Positions 1 to 13,300 of a stretch of DNA of 64,000 bases are shown here, in pieces. The notes under the pieces were generated by a model. That model made no database searches and was not told where the DNA came from. It was given only the letters and a program-made list of their open reading frames with translations. Each line of letters starts with the position of its first letter. Positions within the stretch are counted from its first letter, which is position 1. This stretch comes from Branchiostoma floridae. Taxonomy: Eukaryota > Chordata > Leptocardii > Amphioxiformes > Branchiostomatidae. The stretch is from contig NC_049990.1 of assembly GCF_000003815.2 (NCBI RefSeq), positions 11,992,046-12,056,045 of the forward strand, read 5' to 3'. A program made the translations under genes and the position numbers.

Positions 1-442
1 TATTGATATTATGAAGATATCATAGTTGGATGCAGAGAGACTTCTCAAATGCTTTTGAGTCAAAGTAATACTAAAAGGAAAAGTTAACAGGCAGCTTTTT
101 AGAGCCCATTATACGTCCATTTTAAATAGGCCCGTGGACAGAATCATAGAGTACGTAGGTAATCATGTAAGAACCTTTTCTTATCACAGCTACGCATACG
201 CAAACTGTGATGAAGGCCAGAAGCTTGTAAACAGTTCTTGTCTCGACCATGCCATGTATTTTATGTTTGATACCAGTACCATGCCTTATATATACATGTA
301 TGTTCGGATATATGTGGCCTATGTGTGTCGGTTTGTATAACAACGTTAACGTTCGGTTATGTCTCGGGGGGCCTAACCTTTGACCTGCGCATACGCAGTT
401 GGATCCTTGAACGGCAATATTTTTGACAAACTTAAATCTTAC

Positions 443-2188
443 CTAACACGAGTTTGACTCCCAACATTTCCAGGATTTCTTTCAGTCTCTTCTGAAAGGC
501 ATCGCTGGATTCACCATCCACTAGTATCTTACGATTATGGATCAACGTCACCTAGGAAAAAACACATTAAAGTTACTTTCTGTAGCTTCCTCCTTAAAAC
601 AGCGTCAAGTTGGGCACTTTCTTCTTCGTTTAGGCACAAAATTTAACACCTAACCTACGAGAGATCAAACTCAATTTAAAAAAACCCTCAAAACTCAAGT
701 TCATTACTTCACCATTAATTTTTTTCCTTTATCAACATTTGGCATGCATTAGATAATCTTAATGTGCACTATTCTATGAGTTGACACATACAATCATGTT
801 TATATTATATTTATACCTCTTTGTCCTTGTAGTCAGTTGTTATCTCTGCTGCTATCTCTGTACCCACGGCCCCTCCTCCTATGATGACAATTTTATTTGC
901 TGCTTTCACCTACAAAATATTATGGTTACACAATACACTATGAGGTATTTAGCACAAAGATCGTATTGTCTTAAAATTAACGATCTGGGTTGGTCTAACC
1001 AGTAGTACTATTGCTTTTCTCCATTTTCTTAGCAGATGATGGATAAATTGTGCGTCTTAGACAAAAGACTTTTTGTGCAAAAGTAGAGGTGACCCAGTGT
1101 GCTTGGCTAAATACATACATCTACTAGCTCAGACGAAAAAGCATACTCAGTTTGAGATTGACCGGAAATGAAGAGTTTTGTTTGGTATCTCCTTTCTTCT
1201 TAGTGTGTATGACACCAAAATACGTCATATTCTTATTATCTGTAACAAGACTAGTATCATTCAATGACATAAACGTTTACACCAAATACACACCCTTCTG
1301 ATGTTAGTGATCATTGCACCATCAAAAATTATTCCTCAAACTCGAAGATCATTTTCTCAAAGTATCTAAGTATGTCTGTCAATGACGCCATAGTAAATAT
1401 GGCAACTAGTTCGGAAACTAGCACCATGGCTTCTGAAAATATAATTTTGAGAAGCAAACATTGCTTAATCATTGTGATATTCTATAATTGAAACATACTA
1501 CAATATTTCCTTTCACGACTTTTAAAGAGAATTTTTTTCTTGAGTCACTGTGCTGTGTTGTGGAATATAAAACGAAAATTTTGTACTCTGTTTTCATACG
1601 GTCTTTAAGGACCAAACAGTATACAAGTAACTATAGGTTACGTCTTACCTGTTTGAGAACTTCTTCGCTCTTTTCCACCACTGCGGCCGCCGTCGTCATT
1701 CCGTCCGGTAGGCTCCACGGGAAGTGCCCGGTGGAGCCGGTCGCGAGCACGAGATGGCTGTACTTCACCGTCTCACCGCTAGAGAGCAGCACTGTCTTCT
1801 CAGCAGCGTTGATCGCAGTGACGGTGCCTTGCTTGAAGTTCTCACCGAAAGTTGGGGCGTAAGGTATCATAATCTTCTTGACAAACCCTTCGTAGAGATT
1901 ATTAAAAAAACATGTTGCGAAATTTTATTCCTTTATAACGATAGGACATATTCAAGTGACTATGATAAGAACAAGAAGTGTTGGTGACATGTTAACAAAA
2001 AAAGGCTAACCTGGTTCAGTACATGACCTGACAGCCCCAACATTGTGGTACAACATCTCCTTGGGGTCAATCAAGGTGAACCTAGCCTTGTTCTTCAGGC
2101 TTTTGGCGAGCTGAATGCCGGCATAGCCTCCTCCCACAATCACTACATGGATGTCCTCACGGTGGAGCAAAGATGGTCCTGATCCCAT
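443..2188 (-). CDS. AIFM2: AIFM2/FSP1-like NAD(P)H quinone oxidoreductase, copy 1 (5' part; 3' exons off window)
   Basis: Exons seen: 2011-2188, 1649-1887, 817-909 and 443-551 (intron phases 1,0,0), all with GT-AG borders; the exon 4 donor is at 442 and later exons would lie left of the window. The start ATG at 2186-2188 opens with MGSGPS, which fits an N-myristoylation signal (Gly2, Ser6). Exon 1 has the FAD-binding loop VIVGGGYAGIQ, exon 2 LATGSTG, and exon 3 the NAD(P)H loop VIIGGGAVGTE. Proteins of this family reduce ubiquinone or vitamin K at membranes with NAD(P)H and protect cells from lipid peroxidation (family knowledge). Exon 1 encodes the same residues as copy 2. No stop or frameshift is seen in these four exons, but 1-442 holds only intron, so completeness cannot be judged. 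An upstream 5' UTR exon is likely, because a splice acceptor (TTCGCAG) precedes the ATG by about 20 bases. Confidence 0.85.
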
Positions 2189-4232
2189 TTTGGAATGTCA
2201 AACTGCGAATGAAACATTTTAGAAAGCATGTATGAAGCAATATCGAGCACACCTCATACCCTTGTGAAATATCCGAAAATAATTTCATCAGGTTGATAGG
2301 TCATCTATATAGTAGAGTTTTCTTTTGCACAACCAATTGATATTACCTGCTGTCTGTACAATACCTTTTACTGTCTCAACTTACTGCTTAGGTTCCAAGA
2401 TCCTCCTTTGTGTTGTTTTTAAGCAAGTAGCAATGCCGCGGACAGTTGGAATACAACCCGGGAGACACTTTTCTCTTGAGATGGGGTTCAAAAATTCTTG
2501 AATTTCTAGTTGTACAGCTCCCGTTCCAAATGAAGGGATATCTAATTATACACTACGAAAATGATTAATTCTAACTGGAGGCTAAGCTAAACCAAAATGT
2601 GGACTCACGGTGGCTGGGGCTGTTACTTTGACACATATGGTTGTATTAAACATGACTTCTCCATCTTATGAAATCTATACTGACATAATATCCACCTTTT
2701 GCTAAACATGCATATGGAAATTGTCATAATTCGTGACTTTTATAGTGACTGAGTTGCCGTTAACTATCATGTCAGGAGTTTTTGCTTCTGTTCTGTCATA
2801 AGTGTGAATATCGACCTGCTACACTTTGTACAACCTACTTTCAGATGACAAAAAAATACGAATCAAGAAAACAAATAAAAAATGTCTTCACTTGGCAAAA
2901 AATTGATCAAAAGAAGACGTGGACAAAAGGCATGAATTTGTATCTGTTGTGTAAGTCGACCTAACTGCGAATCCCTGGAGACTTACAAAACAGGTCTCCT
3001 CTTACATCAGACAAACAAGGAAAAATCAGTCTTGCATGGTTGCGTGTGCTCCATGCATTACACCAAAACCTAAATCCTAGAATACATAGCAACAGCAACT
3101 GATCCATGTAGAAACAATTTTACCCACACACTAGCTGAAGAGCGTAGACATGTAGGATTTAGATTTTTCATTCAAATGACAAACAAGCCATACGGTAACC
3201 GCTATATAGTAAAAGACACAGACATCCAAGATGCTCCATGTAAATTATGTAACGTTACACATGTACACCAATACTTCGTTTGATTGCTAATTCTTACCTT
3301 GAGTAAATCAGCTTTGGAGTGAATGAAGCTTGTCAAACATAATTATAAGGAAAAGACAACCATACCTCACAGATGGCGATCAAAAAGCCTCTGGACGTTT
3401 CTTTGCTGACACTAGGAACTGGGACGTTCGGTCAACCCTGGTGACCTCCCGACGCCCACTGACCCAGAAATGGCATCTCCAACCAGGACGTCGACCCACT
3501 AGAAGCTAACGAGGAGGCCGTGACCTGGCTGCAGTACTGGCACGGATCGATATGATGATGATGGCAGTGCTGACAACTTATGACAACTGGACACGGCCTC
3601 GGTACGACTATATAACACTGGTAGGTACAAATCTAAATTCGAATCACTAATCCGATACCAATGACACGGCCTTCCTCTTGATTGGTTCCTGGATGGGTAT
3701 AACCTGACGATTTTCAAGACAAAGGTAAACAGACATGTCAGACATCATATCCACTTAGTGTATTAAACAAAAATATTTGAGTTGATCAGATTAGGAATTG
3801 TTTTGTGGGGAGCTGAAGTAAGAGAAAAGTATTGTTTGGGGCTCGTCTATGTATTTCTGTGATTCTCGAAGTACACAACCATATATCCCATACATTCTCA
3901 ATACGTCTAACCTTGTAGAAATAGAAGGGTGGAGTCAAACAAAACAAAAAAAGTTCGGAGACCTCATAACTCCATGGAAATTATGAATACATCTCATGTC
4001 TCATTTGTTATGCCCATTTATTATGCCAATAAAGATAGTGTCTAACGTTATATGAAACAAGTTAACTTGTTGAAATGTCTACTCGTGCCCTTACAAATTC
4101 AATGCGAGATAACGCAAACACGCATGGTTTAAAACTGTTTATTCATCATCATTTTTTGTGTATAAGGAGCATAATTTGTTACTTTATAGGTCGTATCTCA
4201 AAGTCAGAAACATCTCCATACATACCCAAAGC

Positions 4233-4345
4233 CTACTTCAGACGAACAAGAATTTTGCCCTCAAAGCCCGTATCCATGTATTTTGCCGCCATTCTGGGAC
4301 AAGGTGGCCAAACTTGTACTAGAATAGCCGCAAAATACATGAAAC
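4233..4345. repeat. Short foldback repeat, copy 1
   Basis: The segment CATGTATTTTGCCGCCATTC pairs imperfectly with the complement of AGAATAGCCGCAAAATACATG about 40 bases later. A related copy lies at 4855-4960. Small size and inverted ends suggest a decayed miniature inverted-repeat element. Confidence 0.55.
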
Positions 4346-4854
4346 AAAAAGCTTTAAGTGAGAACAAAAGACTTTCAGTCACAGCTATGCATAAAAGATA
4401 CAAAACGGAAATAATATAAATACCGATTACAGGCATATCTATATGGTTACAATCAGCAACATTTGACTTGTCTAGATACCAGAACACTGTACTTGACTAA
4501 TATGTAGAAGCATATCTAGATGGTATCCACGTTCATTTTCAACTTAATTAAACTTGAGGCTGGAATACAATGTAAAAAGTGTACATACCAACCCTGCATA
4601 AATGTAACAACTACAACGATACATTGTTACCTCCACATTAACATCATCACATCGTCATCACATGGGCTTACTAAGTCAGTCAACAAGTACATTACACTAA
4701 TTTTACTTGATATACCAAAGTAACTTACTTAAAGTACAATGATTACTGCCTGTGCTTGCAAGTACACACCAAATAACGTTACTTTGAAACCGTTATATGA
4801 TGTATATAGACAAAAGGAATACGATGTATAACCATGGATTACTAGTAAATATTA

Positions 4855-4960
4855 CAAAATATACAAGAATTTTGCTTTCAAAGCCCGTATCCATGTATTT
4901 TGCTTCCATTCTAGGACAAGGTGGCCAGTCTTGTACCAGAATACAGGCGAAATAAGTGAA
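4855..4960. repeat. Short foldback repeat, copy 2
   Basis: Shares a long run with 4233-4345, including AAAGCCCGTATCCATG and GGACAAGGTGGCCA, in the same orientation. The inverted arm is more decayed than in the first copy. Confidence 0.55.
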
Positions 4961-5162
4961 ATGCATTAGGCTGAATGAAAACAAAAACTTTCATTCACTG
5001 AAGATGATTCACTGAGGATCTAAAGAAAAACGCAAAACAAGACAGTCATTTTATTGCCAGACACCTTGTGATGCATGTACAATCAATACATTTATAACAA
5101 AATGTTTCCAGTGCGACTATTCAGTGTTCTGCTGCACAGACATTTAGCAAATTAGTACTAGT

Positions 5163-5352
5163 GGTGAGAAGCCCTACATGTGTGAAGAGGGTGGGTAAAG
5201 GACAGCTTCTCCCAGCAAATAAGATCTCGTACAGGAGAAAAACCTTACAAGTGTGGCTATTCTGCAGCATAGAAATCAACTTTGGACTACAGGAACACAC
5301 AGGCGAGAAACCCAACATGTTTGGGGAGTGTGCTGACAAATGGTTGCTAAAA
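5163..5352 (+). pseudogene. C2H2 zinc-finger gene relic
   Basis: Three plus-strand pieces in different frames resemble the linker and start of C2H2 zinc fingers: GEKPYMCEE (near 5165), TGEKPYKCG (near 5235) and HTGEKPNMFGECADKW (near 5295). The linker TGEKP is diagnostic of tandem C2H2 fingers. Finger bodies are missing or frameshifted, stops separate the pieces, and one zinc-ligand Cys is Phe. This is a dead fragment of a zinc-finger array, not a gene. Confidence 0.7.
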
Positions 5353-5848
5353 TACAATAATCAATCAGGATCAAGTTGAGCACAAAACTATCACTTTACT
5401 TAACATGGATAAGCAGTGCATGTACAATCCGGTAAATGCATTACATTTCCAAAAAGACAATCAAAGACAAGGCAGATGAGGAAAGACTGTCTAACACTCA
5501 GTAAATCTTCAAAACAGGTATTTAACATGATAAAGATGATGACTGTACAGCTGTACACTTTGCATTATGCGTTGTTTTCAAGTCATTAAAAAGTGCTTCA
5601 TCTACTAAGTAAGCATAGAATAATTTAGACAATCGAAAGTTTATTTCTTCACACGAGAAATTTTACTGGTGGGGCATGATAGGAAATGAATGATTAGTTA
5701 TGTTAAATTTGGAGCTTTTTAGAACTGAATTTACAATCCCCTTTGTCCATCTGTGACTTTGTCAACAGGGAGAATCGAAATTTCGTGGTTAGTGACAAGG
5801 CGTTGAGCACGTTTTGTTGACATCCTGAATAATGTTACTAGTGGTTGA

Positions 5849-6052
5849 TTAGAACATTTTGAGAGCAGTGACTACTTCTGCACACATCGCTTCGGCCAGT
5901 TTCTGCAGTATGCAGGCCCGATGTATGGCTGATTCGGTTTCTGTAACTATGCCGATGGCCGGGATTGCATCCGGAGTTACTGCAAAGTTCAGTCCATTAG
6001 AGAATAGAGACTTCGTTAATTTTGTTCGTTCATAACAACTTGTGATTTTCAA
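5849..6052 (-). pseudogene. Penelope-like retroelement N-terminal relic (minus copy)
   Basis: The minus-strand frame contains SLFSNGLNFAVTPDAIPA followed by IVTETESAIHRA. The GLNFxxTPxxIP pattern is, to my knowledge, typical of the region ahead of the reverse transcriptase in Penelope-like retroelements. An oppositely oriented homologue lies at 6215-6548. The reading frame is short and isolated, with no reverse transcriptase core, so it is a fragment. Confidence 0.5.
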
Positions 6053-6214
6053 TCACCTGTCTTCCTTTCTGTCCCTGTGCCGTCGTCTTGGTCCGGGACC
6101 CAAGATTACGACAAAGAGCAGCTTGTGCAATGGTCTAAGGTTCCCGACCCATAGACCATCACACAAGGCAGAAAAGACGACAGGCGGTAGAAGAACCCAA
6201 GCAGCCATAAACTA

Positions 6215-6548
6215 ACCAAACTAATAAAGTCCCCGTTTTCCAGAGGACTGAACCTCACAGTAACTCCGAACACAATCCCGGCCTTCAACACAATTACAGA
6301 AACCGAAACAGCTACACATCGGGGCTGCACACCGCAAAAACTGACTAAAGCTTTGCTTGCAAAAGAAGCCGTCACTCACAAAACGCCCCAACCCCCCACC
6401 AACAACATCGCTCAGGATATCAACAAACATACTCAAGCACCTTCCCACCGACCGAGAGATTGCAAGTATCCCTGCCGACAATGCCCCAAACAGACAGAAG
6501 AAATCGCACGTTCAGTTAAATATATAGAAAATTTAAACAAAAATGATT
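6215..6548 (+). pseudogene. Penelope-like retroelement N-terminal relic (plus copy)
   Basis: The plus frame reads GLNLTVTPNTIPAF, then TETETATHRG and PPTNNIAQDI. A shifted frame contains LPTDREIASIPADNAP, which resembles the LxxDxxIxILPAD motif that follows in this family. At DNA level about 150 bases form an inverted repeat with 5868-6025. The frame change inside the fragment indicates decay. Confidence 0.5.
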
Positions 6549-6714
6549 AACTTCCCATCATGCCAATGACAAGTTAGTCCCAGTACAATTCTGCGAATGT
6601 TTTACGCTCTCTACCTACTACGTCAGTCTACAGTCTATACAGACTAACACAAATTGCGCATGAACTAATTACAACACAATGCGAAAGAATCCAAAGAGTC
6701 GACATAAACACATA

Positions 6715-6783
6715 ACTTCAAGAAACAGCTTTAGATCGCCTACTCACAGAACTTCAAGAAACAGCTTTAGATCGCCTACTCAT
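6715..6783. repeat. Two-copy direct repeat, 35 bp unit
   Basis: The unit starting AACTTCAAGAAACAGC occurs at 6715 and again at 6750, nearly identical. It is a local tandem duplication with no obvious function. Confidence 0.8.
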
Positions 6784-7480
6784 AAAATATGAAAAACCTA
6801 TCATTCTTGGCTTGCCTCACACAAGATCCTCTGATAGGGCGTGAACACGACCTCTCAGCTTTCTGGCCACGGATTCGTCCCACCACGAAAGTTGTCTTGT
6901 CTTCAAGCTGGTTCCTCCAATGCCCTTAGGTTCCTCATCATGACCAGGATGTACGCACGCACGCATCAGCTGCAACAAGCAAGACTAAATGGATGGACAA
7001 AGGCACGTGACATGATTGGACACCTCCAAAATACATTAAACATGTGTGAAGGGCCAAACCTTCAACTACAATGTCATAGTTAAGTACAATGTACTTTCAA
7101 TTGAAGACAAGGCCATACATATGGATAACAGCTAAATGCTAATAAACAGAACCTGCTATTACAAGACAGTAATGCTCACCTTGCGGTGCCGTCATGAAGT
7201 CATTGTAGAGATGGTGGAAATACAAACTAGTATTGTTTCGGAATGTCCTCTCCCCATGCGTCCTATGATACACACAGAAATATACCATGTATCAGAACAT
7301 TTCAATCAAATGGCATTAAGTTTTACAGATCTGATTACCGAAAATTTTCCATGGTTTGACGATGATTGGAAGTTCTCGAGGTGACTACTACATGTATTAC
7401 AATACCGGCTTTTCATTTGACGGCATCTGCGCCATGTTGGATTTCAGCGTACGTATGACGTAAATGTAAAGCCTGTATAC

Positions 7481-7923
7481 CTTGACAAATGATTTGAGAT
7501 GACTGCATGTCATTCAGGAAGACTCCAAGGAAACCCACAACGAGGAGGAGCACCGAGACGACTTCCGCCAAGACCGCTGTCTCCCTCTTCACTGCTGCGT
7601 CTGGCACCTCCCTTGTCTATCTTTACTAACCCTTAGCACGGCATTGCTGTAATAGACAAGAAACATATATCAGTCACAGCTCACGTGCACTACTGCTGCA
7701 ACAAACACAAAGATTGGAAGGCTGTCAGATTGAACTGGAACCCAAAATACAGACTACGTATACTGTCAGTCTATACACTATACTGCACAAATAGCTGAAT
7801 ACCTGCACACCGTTTGCCGTCGGTCAATCGTTTTGAACACTTGGGGTCGTCTCAAGGTGCACTAGAGATTCTCGTGATATCCCCCGTACCTTGTGAAGTC
7901 CCCGTATCGTCGACACTCGCCAT
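7481..7923 (-). CDS. Weak candidate: two exons of a small membrane protein
   Basis: I do not recognise this product. A minus-strand ATG at 7921-7923 gives MASVDDTGTSQ and stops at a donor after 7890 (AAG/GTACGG, phase 1). A second piece, 7481 to about 7600, continues in a compatible phase as AAVKRETAVLAEVV followed by SVLLLVVGFLGVFLN, a good transmembrane segment, and ends at another phase-1 donor (AAG/GTATAC). The proposed acceptor (CCAG or CGCAG near 7597-7603) has a poor pyrimidine tract, and in-frame stops lie just upstream. Further open frames at about 7180-7260 and 6830-6980 have splice-like borders but do not join in phase. It could equally be non-coding exons or chance. Confidence 0.25.
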
Positions 7924-7987
7924 ATCCAGACGGGAGTCCTCGCCTCCTTTGTCGCGTCCAGACGTTTCGGCCTATAGTTTTCCAACG

Positions 7988-8932
7988 GTAAGTGTGAATG
8001 TGATATACAATTTAATTTTAGAACTGGACACTTCTAATAAACAGCAAGTCAACTGCTTCATGCAGCGGGGCAGAAATGAACAATAAAACTTGTCTTTCTT
8101 TACTAACAAATAATACCAACACGGCTAATACTGAGCACAGCCAGTCGTCGGTCTCACCGTTTAGAACGCCTCAGGTCTCCTTGTTGATGGGCCCGAAGAT
8201 TCCGCTGACATCTGCCCGATACTTTCGTGATGGACCTTGCGCGTGTGACCTTCTCCTTCTCCCTGCGGCAGCCCCTTGCTTTCCTTGCCGAGGGAAGACA
8301 TTCCGGCTTACGGTGCGTGCGAGCCCGTGAGAAGACACAGCTGCGGTCTTGCTAGCTTGAACAATTGACCGCAAATGACAAAACAATAGTCTTGACAGAC
8401 TAACAAAGGTGTGCCCAACGCAGGTGCAAAAATTACCACTGGCCTACGATTGGCCAAGCAATCAAACATCCGCAGGCACCATTGGTTGATGCGTAAAGAC
8501 TGCATTGTGGTTGGTCCATAAAGAGAATCCTCCCCTATCATTGGTCAGAAAAATGCACTTTCCATCATTGGCTACCTCTGCTGATGAGATTAATCGTTGA
8601 ATAGATATGCAATGCAACCCACAGCGTCCTACCTGTGATACTAGCGATTTATAACAATACTGCAATTGTTGAGAAAGTGAGTCATAGGTCCAAGTTCCGT
8701 GACTCGAATTCGGAAAATGGTCGGGAGGGAAAGGCTCTACTAAGAACAGCTAGCTGATTCTACGACGAAGGTAAGTTTTCTGGATAGAAGTTCTGCTGCA
8801 GTACCAAGAGTACACACCAGGGGCCTAAAGTCGTCCTTTGTCTTCCAAACACCTGCATACATGCCCAAAATACCATTGCAATCCATCCAGAGGCTCAACA
8901 GCAATGCTGACCTTAAATCAAATATGGGAACA
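7988..8932. other. Intergenic, no recognisable feature
   Basis: Short open frames exist on both strands, but none shows a family motif or consistent splice context. I see no repeat structure. Confidence 0.4.
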
Positions 8933-9001
8933 TAGACACACACACAAACACAGACACACACACACACACGCACAGACACACACACACATACACGCACACA
9001 C
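8933..9001. repeat. CA/GT microsatellite
   Basis: Roughly 65 bases of imperfect (AC)n with occasional G and T interruptions. It ends shortly before the inverted-repeat element at 9033. Confidence 0.95.
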
Positions 9002-9032
9002 CAAAACATTTTTTTAAGGAGGTAATGAAAGG

Positions 9033-9245
9033 TACTGTAAATGCAGAAATGTTCGCGGTGGATTAATGTTCGCGGTTTTTGCGTTGGCCATTTCACCGCG
9101 AATTTAAAACCACTGCGAACATTTTTACAGGGCTTTAAGATACTACAGTGCAGGGTGCTATCGCAAAATTAAAACCACCGCGAAAAGTCTTGTTTTCCCA
9201 CTACTGCGGAATTAAATCCCAGCAAACTTAAATGCATTTACAGTA
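9033..9245. mobile_element. MITE with TACTGTAAATGC termini, copy 1
   Basis: A 213 bp element begins TACTGTAAATGCAGAAATG and ends AAATGCATTTACAGTA, an inverted match of its start. The interior is rich in CCGCGAA and TTCGCGG segments that also pair. A second copy of similar size lies in an AIFM2 intron at 12596-12807, in the opposite orientation. No transposase is encoded. Confidence 0.85.
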
Positions 9246-10378
9246 ATATTGATAAGCATCTCCGGTTCCCTTTGATTTAAATGAGGGGGGCCAGACACAT
9301 CTATTATAACAAGCATTTTAATCAGATACACAAGGAGCAATATGAATACATTTTAGGATTGAACCGGTTCTCACTCCCTTTCTCCAATTTTCAACACTCT
9401 TAAATATACATGTTACATTGTATATAACATTATATGTAACATATTTTCTTTGTTCTGTTAGTCTGCCTAATAAAGATACAATAAATACTCCTTAACACAT
9501 ATAAACGTTACTTGTTAATTAATAGATTGTCATGTACCCTTACTGTAAGTGTAAAATAATCACAGCACCATATACATTCATTTATAACAGAAAGTTTATG
9601 TATAATGGGAATGTATAGAACCAATACATTTGCTTCCTGTCACTATCAATTTGAAAACATTAAATGAATGTAAGCAAAACACCACAATATCGTAATTTAA
9701 CTTTGTCATCAAAGATGACAACACCAAGACACCAAACAGGACAGCTGATACTTCATATATATAAGACCCTTTACACGGCAAGAAAAAAATGACGAGCGAT
9801 CACCTTCGGTTACATTTTCAGCAGTAATAGTCGCTGTGTTTTCAACAGCACGATTTAAGAGATTTGAAAGTTCGAAAGTCCCCAATGTCATTGGCGTAGA
9901 TTTCAGGGGAAAATAGCAATTAAGCTCTAGTCTCTGGGGCAATTTTTGAGCTACCATCTAGCAAAACTAAAGATTGTCGATTGTGTGACCTCGGCGCTTG
10001 ACAGAGCAATCAATAAATTCACATGTTGACAAAAAGCCTCTCTTACTAAGTTACACTTTGTATATTTTGTTGTCTTTCATTCGTTTGTTTACATTTTGTA
10101 CATGGTATTTCAATTATGAAGTCAAACGTTACACAAATACAGTTTAGATGGCAGCGAGTTTGCACTCAGCGTTTGCCAAATGTACAGCCAGGCCCACACA
10201 TGCGATACATTCAATGTGAGGTATATGATGTTGAATTTCTATAATTATATTTCCAGCTTCCTGTGGAGCCTGGTAGAGGCTAAGACTTCCATACGGACAT
10301 CATACAAACTTGAATATATGCACACGCATGAATCCACTTTAATTGGAGTGACAGCAGCTTCATGAGAACAAACTTAGT
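9246..10378. other. 3' flank of AIFM2 copy 2, no recognisable gene
   Basis: AT-rich sequence without coding features. An ATTAAA hexamer on the minus strand (10338-10343) is the nearest possible polyadenylation signal, 36-41 bases after the AIFM2 copy 2 stop; its use is a guess. Confidence 0.35.
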
Positions 10379-13300
10379 CTAGATGGGAGGTTTCTGTCCC
10401 ATCTCCTTCCAGTACCGTCCAGTCATCATGTCCCTGCTCTTCAGCATCCTAACCATGAACTCGGGAAGAAGAGACGAACCCTTCTGTCCTATCCCAGCCT
10501 TACGGCCAACAGACACCACCATGATGAAAGGGTCTGAAAAAAGCAGTAAACAGAATAGCATGATCTCCAAAATACATAATACAGTCTGCTTTCTTCCTTG
10601 TGCCCCCCCCCCCCTCACCACTTTAACATTACTAATCCAAATGCCATATCTCATGAACGCTTTCTGCATGGTTCTAAAACCATTATGAATTAAACGAATG
10701 AAACCTGTAGTCCATTTAATATCGTTTGTAGACTGTAGTTCAGCATACTAAAAGTATTTAAACAATACACAAGTCAATGTACATGTATCTAATATGTCTA
10801 CAGTTAATGTCATAGATTCTACAATTTAGATATATCATGTAATGAGGTAGCTTCTACAATCCAGATATATCATGTAATGCAAGTCACCAAGGAGGGGGTA
10901 TGTGTATGTTGAGTAAATGAATTTCCATGACATCAAAAATCAATGAAATGCAGTTCACAAAAAATATACCAGATGGCGCTGCTCACCTGGCTTGTATTCC
11001 TTCATGGTCCCTCCAGTTTCCTGAGCAAGGATGTTCTTAGCCAACAGTTCCGCATGCATGCCTGCTCTGTAGGCCATCTTAGTCTCAGGGATGTTGGTGC
11101 AATCCCCAATGGCATAAATTCGCTCTGTTCCCTGCACTTCGAACAAGTTGTTGACCTTTAGGCAGCCATTGTCTTCCATACTAGAGGCTGGAAGGCAATG
11201 CAGATAATGTAAGAACCCCAAAAAGCACACCCCCATTCAATGTAGTAGAAAAGCCAAATGACCAGGAGGTCAAGTAGAACCAATTTGGTCAAGTAGAGAT
11301 GTCCACATGGGATTCTAGAATACAGTCGACTTGAGAGTACTCTTGGTCTGAGTCTTCCTACTTTGACTAAGCTTGGTGTAAGGAACAGGTAGGAAAAATG
11401 GATCCTTGCAATAACGTATACATAATGTGACTCGTGAGGGTGAACTAATCATAATGTTTACTAGCAACAGGTGTGAGTAAATGTAGGATTAACCCAGAGG
11501 CCAGTTAATTGGATGATCTTCCACTCAAACTTCTGCTTGAAGATGATCAAGATTCATTCATTCTTTCTTTATTAGAGTTTTCTAAGGTGTCATTCTCTCA
11601 CTGTGTGTCTGTCCTTGGTGCTGAACATACAATGAATAAGTTTTGTTCCTGGTTATGAACACCATTCATAGTCTTCATACTGTGACAATAGCACAATATT
11701 GCTGTATATTTGGTGTTTAGGATAAAGGACAACACTTCAAAACTGTTTCATTGTATGACTGCTGTTCAGCACCAAGGACAGGCATACAAAATATGCACCT
11801 TGGATATTTCTAATAAGAAACAGGATATAAGTTCTAAGTAGAATATATGAATTGAATCTTGATTATCTTCAAGCAGAAGTTTGATTGGAAGATCCTATGG
11901 TACACCAATTATCTTAAATTCACTTACAGCTGTAGATAGTAAACGACATGATATCCCATCACATCTGCTTGGAGATTAAATCTCACCAGCACCCCCTTAT
12001 TATTACCACCCCAATCCTAGCGCTTTATGTATGCTTTATTTCCTATGTACACTTATGACATTTCTGGTTTATATATCAACTTTGCTAGTTTGTCAGGACC
12101 TGGGATTCACATTGACAAGTGCACATTTTCTGTTATCGCTAGACCACATTTGTCCGTGGAGTAACGTATATCCATGGTATAGAAAACCAGGGTATTTTGA
12201 ATTTGAGACATGAAGTCAACAGACAGTAGTTTCAAACTGAAATTTTTGAAAATTTTGTAATTTAAAACCCACCTTCATCTACATGTATTTGATTACCTGT
12301 TAATACACTGTTGTTACATACAACTGATACACATGTAGATTACGCCGCAGATAAAGGTGAACTAGCATTGGCAAAGTCTTACCCAGACTGTCCTTGTAGG
12401 CCGTACTGTTGACCTTGAGCCCTGTACACGGGATGACCAGGTCTGCTGAGATCTCTGTCCCCTTGTCAGTCATGACTGTAGCTGTCTCCACTCTGTCTGT
12501 TGGCAGCTCATCTAGGTTGGTTACTCTTTCACCTGAAGATAAGAACAAATACAAAGTACATATCACTAATTGACATAAAGCACCGTGGCAGCACATACTG
12601 TAAATGCATTTAAGTTTGCGGGGATTTAATTTTGCGGTAGCGGAAAAAAAGACATTTCACGGTGGTTTTATTTTTGCGGTAGCACCATAGACTGCAGTCT
12701 AATAACATAATAGAAAAATGTTTGCGGTGGATTTAAGTTCGCGGTGAAGTGGTCACCGCGAAAACCGCGAACATTAATCCACTGTGGACATTTCTGCATT
12801 TACAGTATTCTTTTCAATGTACTAAAGGATTAAGACAAATAGATGGTCATCAAGTAGATCACTGTACATTGTATTAACGGTATACAGGTGAGTTATTGCA
12901 GAAATGACTATGAAGCAAGGCGTGAGTAAGTTTTGGATACAAGAGACTAATTGTTAGACATTTCTACTGAGAAAAAGAAAACATTTAGATATGTCTTGAG
13001 GGTAGATTGGTACATGTACACTTGTATGCTGTTACCCTTGCATCCACCTAATATATATGTTTACCTATTAAGCATCCTTTTGTGTTTTTGAAGACAAAAT
13101 CCAATGCTGTTAATCCGAACATAATAATTCCAATCTACATGGTACTGAATTAGCATCTCTGACAGACTTGAAGCTTACCCAACACGAGCTTGACACCCAA
13201 CCCTTGCAGGATTTCTTTTAGTCTCTTCTGAAAGGCATCACTGGATTCACCATTGACCAGTTTGTCACGCGGATGGATCAGCGTCACCTGAAAAACATCA

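Larger units (their letters stand above)
2189..5120. other. Intergenic/5' flank of AIFM2 copy 1, little recognisable
   Basis: I see no coding exon here. The first bases may contain the 5' UTR intron of AIFM2 copy 1. The rest is AT-rich unique-looking DNA, apart from two related short foldback repeats listed separately. Confidence 0.5.
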
